Part shown: positions 25,563-36,558 of the stretch, piece by piece
Position numbering within the stretch: the first letter of the stretch is position 1
Layout: every line of letters starts with the position of its first letter
Assembly (NCBI GenBank): GCA_024803745.1
Contig: JANJXV010000153.1
Span: 1,178,001 to 1,242,000, forward strand
Length of the DNA stretch: 64,000 bases
Source: Megascapheus bottae
Taxonomy: Eukaryota > Chordata > Mammalia > Rodentia > Geomyidae
Reading direction: 5' to 3'
Translations under genes and position numbers: made by a program
Notes under the pieces: model-generated
Database searches by the model: none
What the model saw: only the letters and a program-made list of their open reading frames with translations
What the model was told of the DNA's origin: nothing

Positions 25563-26746
25563 TTAGATGGTATGCTGTTTAGGTGCCATTTCTTTCCCTA
25601 TATTGCATTTATTTTGGTTTTCTATGTATAGAGCATCTTTGAGAATTCTCTGTAGTGTTGGTTTTGTTTCGACATATTGTTGCAGCTTTTCCCTGGAATG
25701 GAATGTTTTTATTTTTCCCTCAGTTATGAATGAGAACTTAGCTGGCTACAGTATTCTTGGTTGGTAGTTATTTGATATAAGGGCATGACATATATGCTTC
25801 CAGTCACTTCGTGCTTGCATGGTCTCTGCTGAGAAATCTGGGGTTATTCTGATTGGTTTGCCTTTGTAGGTTACTGATCCCTTTTCCCTGGCTGCCTTTA
25901 GGATCTTTCCTTTCGTTTCTATTGATCCAGTTCGGATCACAATGTGGCGGTGGGATGTTCTTTTCTGGTCAGGTCTGTTTGGGGTTCTAAAAGCTTCTCG
26001 TATCTGGATGGGCCTGCCCTTCTGGATATTTGGGAAATTCTCTGAGATGATTCCCTGAAGTATATTTCCAATACCATTGACCTCTTTCTCCACGCCCTCC
26101 TCAGTACCAACTAGCCTTAAATTAGGCTTCCTAATTGTATCTTGGACCTCCTGAAGCGCTCTCTCATATTTCCTAGATTTGGATTGACTCATTTTCTGTT
26201 CTTTATAATACCTAAATTATCTTCATCCACGGAAATTCTCTCCTCTGCAATGTCTAACCTGCTATCAAAGCTATCTACTTTATTTTTCATCTCCCTTGCT
26301 TCTAATTGCTCACTTTTGATGCCTGGCATCCCTTGTTTTAGCTCATGTATGGATTTCTTTATCTCCTTGATTTCCTGTTGAGTGGTTAGCTCGGTAGCTT
26401 TATTTTCTTTGGACATATGCTGGAGTTTGGTCACGTTTTTATTTGTGGATTCTTTGAATTCATCCATCTTTCTTTGAAAAACCTTTATTATGGCCTCCTT
26501 TATGGCTTCTTCTTTTTCACTTATCACCTTGTTTTTGCTTTCCTCTTGTTCAGGTATGGCTTCCTCCATTATCTCTTTCTTTATATTTTCACATTTTTCA
26601 TTAATGATGTTTATCAATTGCATTTGTGTAGCAATTGGAAGACTCTCCTCTAGGTTTGCCAGTGACTGTTCCATTGTCTGTTTACATTGGGTGGTGGAGG
26701 TTGTTTCTTGATTTGACATTTTTCTTGAGTTTCTTGTTCTGCCCAT
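25563..26746 (-). pseudogene. L1 ORF1 pseudogene, unit 4
   Basis: Coiled-coil half 26746-26189, 4-base-deletion frame break, RRM-like half 26192-25746 ending at the shared TAG, regular terminator at 25563. ORF1 and ORF2 are 48 bp apart. Private Ala-to-Asp and Gln-to-Pro changes fall in the coiled coil. A Glu in place of Asp near 26342 is shared with units 8 and 9. Confidence 0.94.
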
Positions 26747-27407
26747 TTGAAAATGGGAGCAAGATTACTACTAAATACGATTATAGTTTTTCAGATATAA
26801 CCAACCTAGACCTCTGTAGCTGGCAGACACTAGATGTTCACAAGTTTTGATTGGTATTATCACTCTTTCTTTTTGTGCACTTACAGACCAGCCTAATACA
26901 ACCACTGATAAGCGATTTATACCCAAAACAATAAGCCTCTCAATCCAATCTCTATTGTCTTTAAGTCCCTCTGAGCCTAGAGAATAATTAACCACCTACA
27001 TATACAATATTGCTCAACAGCCATCAAGTATAGATCCGTGCAGTATAAGGGTTGAAAGACGAGCAGAGGTCCAGAGATAGAAAAAAGAATGAGAGAGGTC
27101 AGGGGAGGTGCAAGAGGATTAACGTAGGAGTGTAAGAATATTGTAGTAATGAAGAAAAGTTATAGCAGAAGGATAACTGACATAAGTTGGTAAGTAGGTA
27201 GCATATTTGAGTACAAATTTTGGAAAGTATTAGAATAAAACTTATGTGTTGCTGCACGACTAGCTCTTAGCCCAACCAGTGGCCTCACAGTGGACCATGG
27301 GATGGATCTGTTTTCTTGTCTACGTTGAGGGAAAGGGGTATTTCACAAGATGCAGAAGCGAAGATTTCAGAAGCAAATGCTGTGAGTGAATTAGCTCGTA
27401 AAAAGCA
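26747..27407. other. L1 5' UTR and flank, unit 4
   Basis: About 660 bp. It carries a variant set shared with units 7 and 8 (the 'aaattttgg' state near 27217 and one T fewer near 27311), not with its neighbours 3 or 5. The end nearer ORF1 is presumably L1 5' UTR; the exact 5' end and a target-site duplication could not be found. Confidence 0.6.
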
Positions 27408-27620
27408 TTTTTATTTTCTTTTATCTTTCTGCCAGTCTTGGGGCTTGAATTCAGGGCCTGAGCACTGTCCTCGGGTTTTCTCAAGTCTAGCCCTCTGCCA
27501 CTTGAGCCACAGTGCCACATCTAGATTTTCTATCTATGTGGTACTGAGCAATCAAACCCAGATCTTCATGGATGCTAGGCAAGCACTCTACCACTATGCC
27601 AAACTCTCAACCCTGACATA
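27408..27620 (-). mobile_element. SINE-a, unit 4 (reference description)
   Basis: Dimeric tRNA/ID-type SINE on the minus strand, about 210 bp. The left monomer starts at 27620 and shows a box A-like TGGCATAGTGG (27591-27601 region) and a degenerate box B (27548-27559). These are the internal RNA polymerase III promoter parts. The second monomer ends in '...caagccccaagactggc', followed by an A-rich tail (plus-strand T-run from 27408). The two-monomer structure matches what I recall of geomyoid rodent IDL-Geo SINEs. CpG positions of the boxes are decayed, so it is an old and probably silent copy. Confidence 0.85.
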
Positions 27621-27633
27621 GTAATTATAAAGT

Positions 27634-27636
<3 letters not shown>

Positions 27637-27684
<48 letters not shown>
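27637..27684. repeat. (CAT)16 microsatellite, unit 4
   Basis: Sixteen uninterrupted CAT repeats with no leading CCT ('aagtaat' precedes them), a private flank. Confidence 0.95.
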
Positions 27685-27883
27685 ATCCAAATATCCTTTC
27701 TCCTACAAAGAATGAACACTTAACTGTGTCTAATGCTTTTTTTTAATTTCACTAATTCTTCTGTGTTTTTCCCTCTTGCATTTTTTACACATGACAGCAA
27801 AGCTAATCATCAGGAAAAAATTGATTAGGATACAGAAACCTAATAATATCCTAGTAGATTGACGTCAACAATATGTGCAAGAT

Positions 27884-28080
27884 GCCCTGTGTGTTTGACC
27901 TAGTGGGAGAGTCCTTGGCTACCAAGCAGTAAGCCTCAGGTTTGATTCCTCATTACCACATACATAGAAAACGCTGCAAGTGGTGCTGTGTCTCGGTGGG
28001 ACAGCTAAAGCCTAAAGAAAGCCCAAGAACAATGTTCACACTCTGAGGTCAAGTCCCAAGACTAGGAAAAACAAAAAAAA
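27884..28080 (+). mobile_element. SINE-b, unit 4
   Basis: Plus-strand dimeric ID-type SINE: box A-like TGACCTAGTGG near 27894-27907, box B-like GGTTTGATTCC at 27939-27949, second monomer from about 27978, A-run ending at 28080. Its 5' end faces that of SINE-a about 260 bp away. Confidence 0.82.
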
Positions 28081-28706
28081 TTCGACAAGGGGCAAAATGC
28101 AGGCAGAGAAGGCACTGTGAAGCAAATGTTTTGTAAAGGATGAGGGCAATATTGACCCTTAAGTTTGGATCTTACCTAAGAAAGGCTCCTTGAGCCTGAG
28201 ACCAGACTGGTAGTTGGGCCTAGTGGAAGACATTGGGATTGGACAAATAAGGTGTGCTGTATACTACATCCACATGTATATTGTGAGATTGGAGGAGAGA
28301 TTCAGCCTCCAGTATGTCTTTGGTGAGGTCTTTTGTGAGCAAGGATCTTTGGTCATTGGGCCCTGAAAGGTGACCCTGCCTCCCTCACAATGGAACAGAA
28401 TATGGAACCCTGGTAACCAAGCCACTGTAACTAACAACCAGCTCAAGCCAGCTCACTTGGCCTGTGGCTCAGGAGGAAGAAAGATGTTGCTGTGCTGTTG
28501 CCAAAGGTCAGGAAACTCGAGTCTCAGGCATGGAAGTTGTGGATGTCTTACTCGAAGATGTACATGCTAGATCATTGCCAAGCCACAAATCCAGTATAAC
28601 AGAACTTTCTCTAAGAAGAAGGCCAGGAAAATCCAGGACAACCAGATGAGGTAAATTTCTAAGAAGAAATGTATTTGAACCCATCATCCTCCCCACACAC
28701 TACAAC
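28081..28706. other. Unassigned spacer, unit 4
   Basis: Same ~620 bp spacer; one private change near 28678 (tttgaaccc). Nothing recognised. Confidence 0.6.
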
Positions 28707-29123
28707 TTTCTTTTTTTTCATTTTTTTATTGTAATTAGTAAAAGGGTTAGATGATATTTGCCAGATAGAAGGTGCATTAATTCACATACATTGATACCTT
28801 TCACATGTCTTGGTACCCATTTCCCTCCAACCCCACACCCCCCACCTGTCTTGGTTTTCCCCCCTTCCCTATCAAATTTCAAATATCCAAATACAAATAA
28901 ATTCAATATATCAGATAACAAAGTGAGATACTATAACAATATGGGATAACCAAGGGACAGCAAGCGAGATGAGAAACAACATAGTACATTAAGGACAACA
29001 ATCATTCATTATATGGCTTTTGTGTCAATATCCTGGAGGTCCTTTCAATTAGCTTCACATTATATGGCATTATATATGGCCTTTTGCTCTATTGCCAATC
29101 TCTGCTAGTAGAGCCCAAGGTTT

Positions 29124-32100
29124 CTACTGATTATGACGAATGAGGGAAACCACTGAGCCTAAGTTCCTTTGAGTCTGGCTTACTTCACTTAATATGATTT
29201 GTTCTAAGTCTTTCCATTTCCTAACATGGGGGCGATGTCATTCTTTCTGACAGCAGCATAGAATTCCATTGTGTACAAATACCACAACTTGTTGATCCAC
29301 TCATCAACTGAGGGACATCTGGGTTGGTTCCATATCTTTGCTATGGTGAATAGTGCTGCAATGAACATTGTTGTGCTAGTGGGTTTAGTATGCCCTTGTT
29401 TCTGGATTGTTGGGTAAATGCCAAGTAGTGGAATTGCTGGGTCATAGGGGAGTTGTATGTTTAGCGTTTTGAGGCACTGCCGCACTGCTTTCCATAGTGG
29501 TTGAACGAGTTTGCACTCCCACCAACAGTGTAGTAGTGATCCCTCCTGACCACATCCACTCCAGCATCTGTTGTCATTCGTTTTCCTGATCCTGGCCATT
29601 CTAACTGGAGTTAGGTGGAATCTTAGACTTGTTTTGATTTGCATTTCTTTTATGACCAGAGATGTTGAGCATTTCTTCATGTGTCTATAGGCCATTTTTG
29701 TTTCTTCTTCAGAGAAGGCTCTCTTTAAGTCTTTGGCCCATTTGGTAATGGGATGGGTGTTACTTTGGACGTGAGTTTCGGAGTGATTCAATTTTTTGAG
29801 TTGTTGATATATTTTAGATATGAGGCCTTGTTCCGTTGTTTGGGTGGTGAAGATCTTCTCCCACTCTGTAGGCTTCCTGATTAGTTTACTAGCTATATCC
29901 GTTGCCATACAAAAGCTCTGCAGTTTAATGCAGTCCCACTTATCCAGCCTTTCTCTGATTTGTTGTGATTCTTGGTCCTTATTAAGAAAGTTTCGACCTG
30001 TACCAAGGAGGCCTAGTGTATCTCCTATTCCTTCCTGTAAACTTTTCAGTGTGTCAGCTTTTACCTCCACGTCTTTGATCCATTTGGAGTTAATTCTAGT
30101 GCAAGGGGACAAAGAAGGATCCAACTTTAGTTTTCTGCAGGTGTTTAACCAGTTCTGCCAGCACAACTTGTTGAAGAGGCTATCTTTCTTCCATTCTATT
30201 TTTTTAGCTCCCTGGTCAAAGATTAGGTGGCCATAGGTCTGTGGTTTAATATCTGGGTCCGCAGTTCTACTCCATTGGACTTCAGGCCTGTTCTTGTGCC
30301 AGTACCAAGCTGTTTTGAGAATTATAGCTCTGTAATAGAGCCTTAAGTTTGGAATTGAAATTCCTCCAGCGCTGTTCTTTCTGCTAAGGAGTGTGTTTGC
30401 TATACGGGGTCTTTTATTATTCCATATGAAATTTTGAATTGCCTCTTCTATGTCTTTAAAGAATGACATTGGGATGTTGATGGGTATTACATTGAATTTG
30501 TAGATAGCCCTTGGCAAGATTGTCATTTTCACAATGTTGATTCTTCCAATCCAGGAGCACGGGAGGTTTTTCCATTTCCTTAGTTCTGCTTTAATTTCCT
30601 TTTTTAGGGTTTTAAAGTTTTCATCTAAACGGTCCTTTACATTCTTAGTTAAGCTAATTGCTAGGTACTTTCTTTTCTTTGAGGCTATTGTGAAAGGATT
30701 TTCTTTCCTGATTATTGCCTCGTTCCTCTCAGTGTTGGCGTAAAGTAAGGCAGTTGATTTGTGAGGGTTGATTTTATGGCCTGCTACCCTTCCAAAGCTT
30801 TGAATCAGCTCAAGGAGCTTGGGAGTAGAGTCTATAGGATTCTTTAAATACAGAATCATGTCATCTGCAAAGAGGGATAGTTTTATTTCCTCTTTCCCTA
30901 CTTGGATCCCCTTTATGCTTGCTTCTTGCCTTATTGCACTGCCTAGGAATTCTATTACTATGTTAAAAAGGAGTGGAGAGAGTGGGCATCCTTGTCTCGT
31001 TCCTGATTTTAGAGGGAATGGCTTTAGATTTTCACCATTAAGTATAATACTAGCAGTGGGTTTCTCATACACAGCCTTTATTACATTGAGAAATGTTCCA
31101 TGGATTCCTAGTTTCTCCACATCTTTTAACATAAAGGGGTTTTGGATCTTGTCAAATGCCTTTTCCGCATCTATTGAGACAATCATGTGATTTTATCCCT
31201 GCTCCTGTTGATGTGTTGAATTATATTAATTGATTTGTGTATGTTGAACCAGCTTTGCCTCCCTGTGATGAATCCAGTTAGATCATAGTGTATAATTTTT
31301 TTGATGAGTTGTTGTAGACGGTTGGCCAGTATTTTGTTGAGAAGTTTTGCATCGAGGTTCATCAAAGAAATGGGTCTATAGATCTCTTTCTTTGATGAAT
31401 CTCTGTCTGGTTTGGGGATGAGGGATATGCTGGCTTCACAGAATCAGTTTAGTAAAGAACCTTCATTTTCAATTTCGTTGAAGAGCTTGAGGAGTATTGG
31501 TGTGAGCTCTGCTTTGAAGACCTTATAGAATTCAGCTGTGAATCCACCTGGCCCTGGGCTCTTTTTAAGTGGAAGTTGTCTAATTTCCATTTCTATTTCA
31601 GAGCTTGAAATAGGCCTGTTGAGTTGGGATAGCTCTTCTTGGTTCAGTGTGTGTATGTTAATATTGTCTAGGAATTCATCCATTTCTTCTAGATTCTCAA
31701 ATTTGTTGGCGTAAAGGTTTGAGAAGTATTCCCTCATGATATTCTGGATCTTGGTAATTTCTGTCGTGATATTACCATTTTCATCTGCGATTTTGTTTAT
31801 TTCGATATGCTCTCTTCTTTTTTTGGTAAGATTTGCTAAGGGCTTGTCAATTTTGTTAATTCTTTCAAGAACCAACTCCTTGTTTTGTTGATTCTTTCTA
31901 TAGTTTTTTTTTATTCCAAATCATTTAATTCTGCTTTGATTTTAATAATTTTCTTTCTCCTAATGGGTTTAGGGTTGGTTTGTTGCTCTTTTTCCAGGAG
32001 GTTAAGGTGAGACATTAACTAGTTGGTTTGCCATTTTTCCAACTTGCTGTTGTAGGCACTCCGCGCTATAAATTTTCCTCTGAGTACTGCCTTTGTTGTG

Positions 32101-32966
32101 TCCCTAAGGAGTTGATATTTGTGTGCTCCTTATTGTTAAATTTCATAAACAGTTGGATATCTGTTCTGATCTCTTCGATTACCCATTGTTTTTGATTCAA
32201 CAATGTGTGGTTCAGTCTCCATGAGTTACAGGGTTTTCTTTGGTGGAGATGTGTGTTCAGCTCCAATTTGATGCCTTTATGGTCTGAGAGTGTGCATGGA
32301 ATAATTTCAGTGTTTCTGAATCTGTCCAGGTTTGCTTTATGGCCTAAGATGTGGTCTATTTTGGAAAATGTTCCATGTGCTGCTGAGAAAAACGTATATT
32401 GTGGTGTTACTGGGTGGAATATTCTGCAGATGTCTGTTAGATCTAGTTGGTCTATATAGTTGTTCAGTTCTAAGGTTTCTCTGTTGAGTTTTTGCCTTGT
32501 TGATCTGTCCATAGGTGAGAGTGGTGTGTTAAACTCACCAACAATCACTGTGTTTCGATCTACGTATGGTTTCAGTGTAAGTAAAGTTTGCTTGATGAAG
32601 TTTGGAGCTCCGGGATTGGGTGTGTAAATATTTAGGATTGTTATGTCTTCCGGGACGAAAGATCCCTTTAGTAGTATGTAGTAACCTTCTTTGTCTTTTC
32701 TTACTAATTTTAGTTTGAAGTCTATTGTATCTGATATGAGGATGGCAACTCTAGCCTGTTTATGGGGGCAGTTAGCTTGATAGAGTTTATTCCAACCTCT
32801 CACTTTCAAAAGATGATTGTTTTTGGGTAAGATGTGTCTCTCGAAGTCAGCAGAACGATGGCTCTTGCTTTTTGATCCAACTACACAACCTATGCCGTTT
32901 AATTGGAGAGTTCAGTCCATTGATATTGAGAGTTAGGATTGAGAGATATTTATTAGTTCCTACCAT
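29124..32966 (-). pseudogene. L1 ORF2 pseudogene, unit 5
   Basis: RT core open for 660 codons (31186-29204), with the unit 4-6 frame change near 29224-29231 before the C-terminus. Compared with unit 6, six residues differ over these 660 codons. Shared TGA at 31444-31446 and frame change near 31183. The endonuclease piece 32066-32809 ends at the TAG found in most units. Confidence 0.95.
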
Positions 32967-33014
32967 TTTTAAAAGCTTTTAGTAGGGCCTGTGTCTTGAC
33001 AGTTCTTGTGGTCC

Positions 33015-34198
33015 TTAGATGGTATGCTGTTTAGGTGCCATTTCTTTCCCTATATTGCATTTATTTTGGTTTTCTATGTATAGAGCATCTTTGAGAATTC
33101 TCTGTAGTGTTGGTTTTGTTTCGACATATTGTTGCAGCTTTTCCCTGGAATGGAATGTTTTTATTTTTCCCTCAGTTATGAATGAGAGCTTAGCTGGCTA
33201 CAGTATTCTTGGTTGGTAGTTATTTGATATAAGGGCATGACATATATGCTTCCAGTCACTTCGTGCTTGCATGGTCTCTGCTGAGAAATCTGGGGTTATT
33301 CTGATTGGTTTGCCTTTGTAGGTTACTGATCCCTTTTCCCTGGCTGCCTTTAGGATCTTTCCTTTCGTTTCTATTGATCCAGTTCAGATCACAATGTGGC
33401 GGTGGGATGTTCTTTTCTGGTCAGGTCTGTTTGGGGTTCTAAAAGCTTCTCGTATCTGGATGGGCCTGCCCTTCTGGATATTTGGGAAATTCTCTGAGAT
33501 GATTCCCTGAAGTATATTTCCAAATCCATTGACCTCTTTCTCCACGCCCTCCTCAGTACCAACTAGCCTTAAATTAGGCTTCCTAATTGTATCTTGGACC
33601 TCCTGAAGCGCTCTCTCATATTTCCTAGATTTGGATTGACTCATTTTCTGTTCTTTATAATACCTAAATTATCTTCAGCCACGGAAATTCTCTCCTCTGC
33701 AATGTCTAACCTGCTATCAAAGCTATCTACTTCATTTTTCATCTCCCTTGCTTCTAATTGCTCACTTTTGATGCCTTGCATCCCTTGTTTTAGATCATGT
33801 ATGGATTTCTTTATCTCCTTGATTTCCTTCTGAGTGGTTAGCTCGGTAGCTTTATTTTCTTTGGACATATGCTGGAGTTTGGTCACGTTTTTATTTGTGG
33901 ATTCTTTGAATTCATCCATCTTTCTTTGAAAAACCTTTATTATGGCCTCCTTTATGGCTTCTTCTTTTTCACTTATCACCTTGTTTTTGCTTTCCTCTTG
34001 TTCAGGTATGGCTTCCTCCATTATCTCTTTCTTTATATTTTCACATTTTTCATTAATGATGTTTATCAATTGCATTTGTGTAGCAATTGGAAGACTCTCC
34101 TCTAGGTTTGCCAGTGACTGTTCCATTGTCTGTTTACATTGGGTGGGGGATGTTGTTTCTTGATTTGACATTTTTCTTGAGTTTCTTGTTCTGCCCAT
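33015..34198 (-). pseudogene. L1 ORF1 pseudogene, unit 5
   Basis: Coiled-coil half 34198-33641. The RRM-like half is cut at 33384 by TGA in place of CGA (a CpG-type transition shared with units 6 and 8), well before the array-wide TAG at 33198. Confidence 0.94.
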
Positions 34199-34861
34199 TT
34201 GAAAATGGGAGCAAGATTACTACTAAATACGATTATAGTTTTTCAGATATAACCAACCTAGACCTCTGTAGCTGGCAGACACTAGATGTTCACAAGTTTT
34301 GATTGGTATTATCACTCTTTCTTTTTGTGCACTTACAGACCAGACTAATACAACCACTGATAAGCGATTTATACCCAAAACAATAAGCCTCTCAATCCAA
34401 TCTCTATTGTCTTTAAGTCCCTCTGAGCCTAGAGAATAATTAACCACCTACATATACAATATTGCTCAACAGCCATCAAGTGTAGATCCGTGCAGTATAA
34501 GGGTTGAAAGACGAGCAGAGGTCCAGAGATAGAACAAAAGAAAGAGAGAGGTCAGGGGAGGTGCAAGAGGATTAACGTAGGAGTGTAAGAATATTGTAGT
34601 AATGAAGAAAAGTTATAGCATAAGGATAACTGACATAAGTTGGTAAGTAGGTAGCATATTTGAGTACAAAGTTTGGAAAGTATTAGAATAAAACTTATGT
34701 GTTGCTGCACGACTAGCTCTTAGCCCAACCAGTGGCCTCACAGTGGACCATGGGATGGATCTGTTTTTCTTGTCTACGTTGAGGGAAAGGGGTATTTCAC
34801 AAGATGCAGAAGCGAAGATTTCAGAAGCAAATGCTGTGAGTGAATTAGCTCGTAAAAAGCA
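34199..34861. other. L1 5' UTR and flank, unit 5
   Basis: Carries the 'gaacaaaagaaag' variant shared only with unit 6. No gene recognised. Confidence 0.6.
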
Positions 34862-35074
34862 TTTTTATTTTCTTTTATCTTTCTGCCAGTCTTGGGGCTT
34901 GAATTCAGGGCCTGAGCACTGTCCTCGGGTTTTCTCAAGTCTAGCCCGCTGACACTTGAGCCACAGTGCCACATCTAGATTTTCTATCTATGTGGTACTG
35001 AGCAATCAAACCCAGATCTTCATGGATGCTAGGCAAGCACTCTACCACTATGCCAAACTCTCAACCCTGACATA
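34862..35074 (-). mobile_element. SINE-a, unit 5
   Basis: Minus-strand dimeric ID-type SINE. Two private changes near 34948-34952 lie in the second monomer. Confidence 0.85.
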
Positions 35075-35099
35075 GTAATTATAAAGTCCTCCTCCTCCT

Positions 35100-35120
35100 C
35101 ATCATCATCATCATCATCAT
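35100..35120. repeat. (CAT)7 with leading CCT repeats, unit 5
   Basis: Seven CAT repeats preceded by four CCT repeats (35088-35099). Unit 6 has three CCT and eight CAT, so the two are sister alleles of this microsatellite. Confidence 0.95.
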
Positions 35121-35319
35121 ATCCAAATATCCTTTCTCCTACAAAGAATGAACACTTAACTGTGTCTAATGCTTTTTTTTAATTTCACTAATTCTTCTGT
35201 GTTTTTCCCTCTTGCATTTTTTACACATGACAGCAAAGCTAATCATCAGGAAAAAATTGATTAGGATACAGAAACCTAATAATATCCTAGTAGATTTACG
35301 TCAACAATATGTGCAAGAT

Positions 35320-35515
35320 GCCCTGTGTGTTTGACCTAGTGGGAGAGTCCTTGGCTACCAAGCAGTAAGCCTCAGGTTGATTCCTCATTACCACATACAT
35401 AGAAAACGCTGCAAGTGGTGCTGTGGCTCGGTGGGACAGCTAAAGCCTAAAGAAAGCCCAAGAACAATGTTCACACTCTGAGGTCAAGTCCCAAGACTAG
35501 GAAAAACAAAAAAAA
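35320..35515 (+). mobile_element. SINE-b, unit 5
   Basis: Plus-strand dimeric ID-type SINE. One T is missing in box B near 35377 and the monomer junction reads 'gtggctcgg'; both are shared only with unit 6. Confidence 0.82.
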
Positions 35516-36141
35516 TTCGACAAGGGGCAAAATGCAGGCAGAGAAGGCACTGTGAAGCAAATGTTTTGTAAAGGATGAGGGCAATATTGACCCTTAAGTT
35601 TGGATCTTACCTAAGAAAGGCTCCTTGAGCCTGAGACCAGACTGGTAGTTGGGCCTAGTGGAAGACATTGGGATTGGACAAATAAGGTGTGCTGTATACT
35701 ACATCCACATGTATATTGTGAGATTGGAGGAGAGATTCAGCCTCCAGTATGTCTTTGGTGAGGTCTTTTGTGAGCAAGGATCTTTGGTCATTGGGCCCTG
35801 AAAGGTGACCCTGCCTCCCTCACAATGGAACAGAATATGGAACCCTGGTAACCAAGCCACTGTAACTAACAACCAGCTCAAGCCAGCTCACTTGGCCTGT
35901 GGCTCAGGAGGAAGAAAGATGTTGCTGTGCTGTTGCCAAAGGTCAGGAAACTCGAGTCTCAGGCATGGAAGTTGTGGATGTCTTACTCGAAGATGTACAT
36001 GCTAGATCATTGCTAAGCCACAAATCCAGTATAACAGAACTTTCTCTAAGAAGAAGGCCAGGAAAATCCAGGACAACCAGATGAGGTAAATTTCTAAGAA
36101 GAAATGTATTTGACCCCATCATCCTCCCCACACAGTACAAC
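35516..36141. other. Unassigned spacer, unit 5
   Basis: Same ~620 bp spacer. 'attgctaagcc' near 36010 and 'cacacagtac' near 36130 are shared only with unit 6. Nothing recognised. Confidence 0.6.
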
Positions 36142-36558
36142 TTTCTTTTTTTTCATTTTTTTATTGTAATTAGTAAAAGGGTTAGATGATATTTGCCAGA
36201 TAGAAGGTGCATTAATTCACATACATTGATACCCTTTCACATGTCTTGGTACCCATTTCCCTCCAACCCCACACCCCCCACCCGTCTTGGTTTTCCCCCC
36301 TTCCCTATCAAATTTCAAATATCCAAATACAAATAAATCAATATATCAGATAACAAATTGAGATACTATAACAATATGGGATAACCAAGGGACAGCAAGC
36401 GAAATGAGAAACAACATAGTACATTAAGGACAACAATCATTCATTATATGGCTTTTGTGTCAATATCCTGGAGGTCCTTTCAATTAGCTTCACATTATAT
36501 GGCTTTATATATGGCCTTTTGCTCTATTGACAATCTCTGCTAGTAGAGCCCAAGGTTT

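Larger units (their letters stand above)
21255..26746 (-). mobile_element. LINE-1, unit 4 (mosaic)
   Basis: A-tail from 21255 and G-rich 3' UTR tract at 21373-21419. The 3' portion carries variants of units 5/6 (for example at 21774 and 23829), while the 5' portion and flank carry variants of units 8/9 (24604-24620, 26342, 27217). This is the clearest mosaic in the array. Confidence 0.97.
28707..34198 (-). mobile_element. LINE-1, unit 5
   Basis: A-tail from 28707 and G-rich 3' UTR tract at 28823-28869, with one C-to-T change inside. Closest overall to unit 6. Confidence 0.97.

Noticed and set aside
21200..27300. Target-site duplication flanking the L1
   Set aside because: Compared the sequence left of the A-tail with the region right of ORF1 by eye and found no convincing matching pair; the L1 5' end is not resolved.
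27540..27950. Box A and box B-like sequences suggesting tRNA genes
   Set aside because: They sit inside dimeric SINEs with A-rich tails; no cloverleaf can be supported and the boxes are decayed.
28080..28100. CENP-B box-like start 'attcgacaagg' after SINE-b
   Set aside because: Only the TTCG core matches; the required downstream CGGG is absent.
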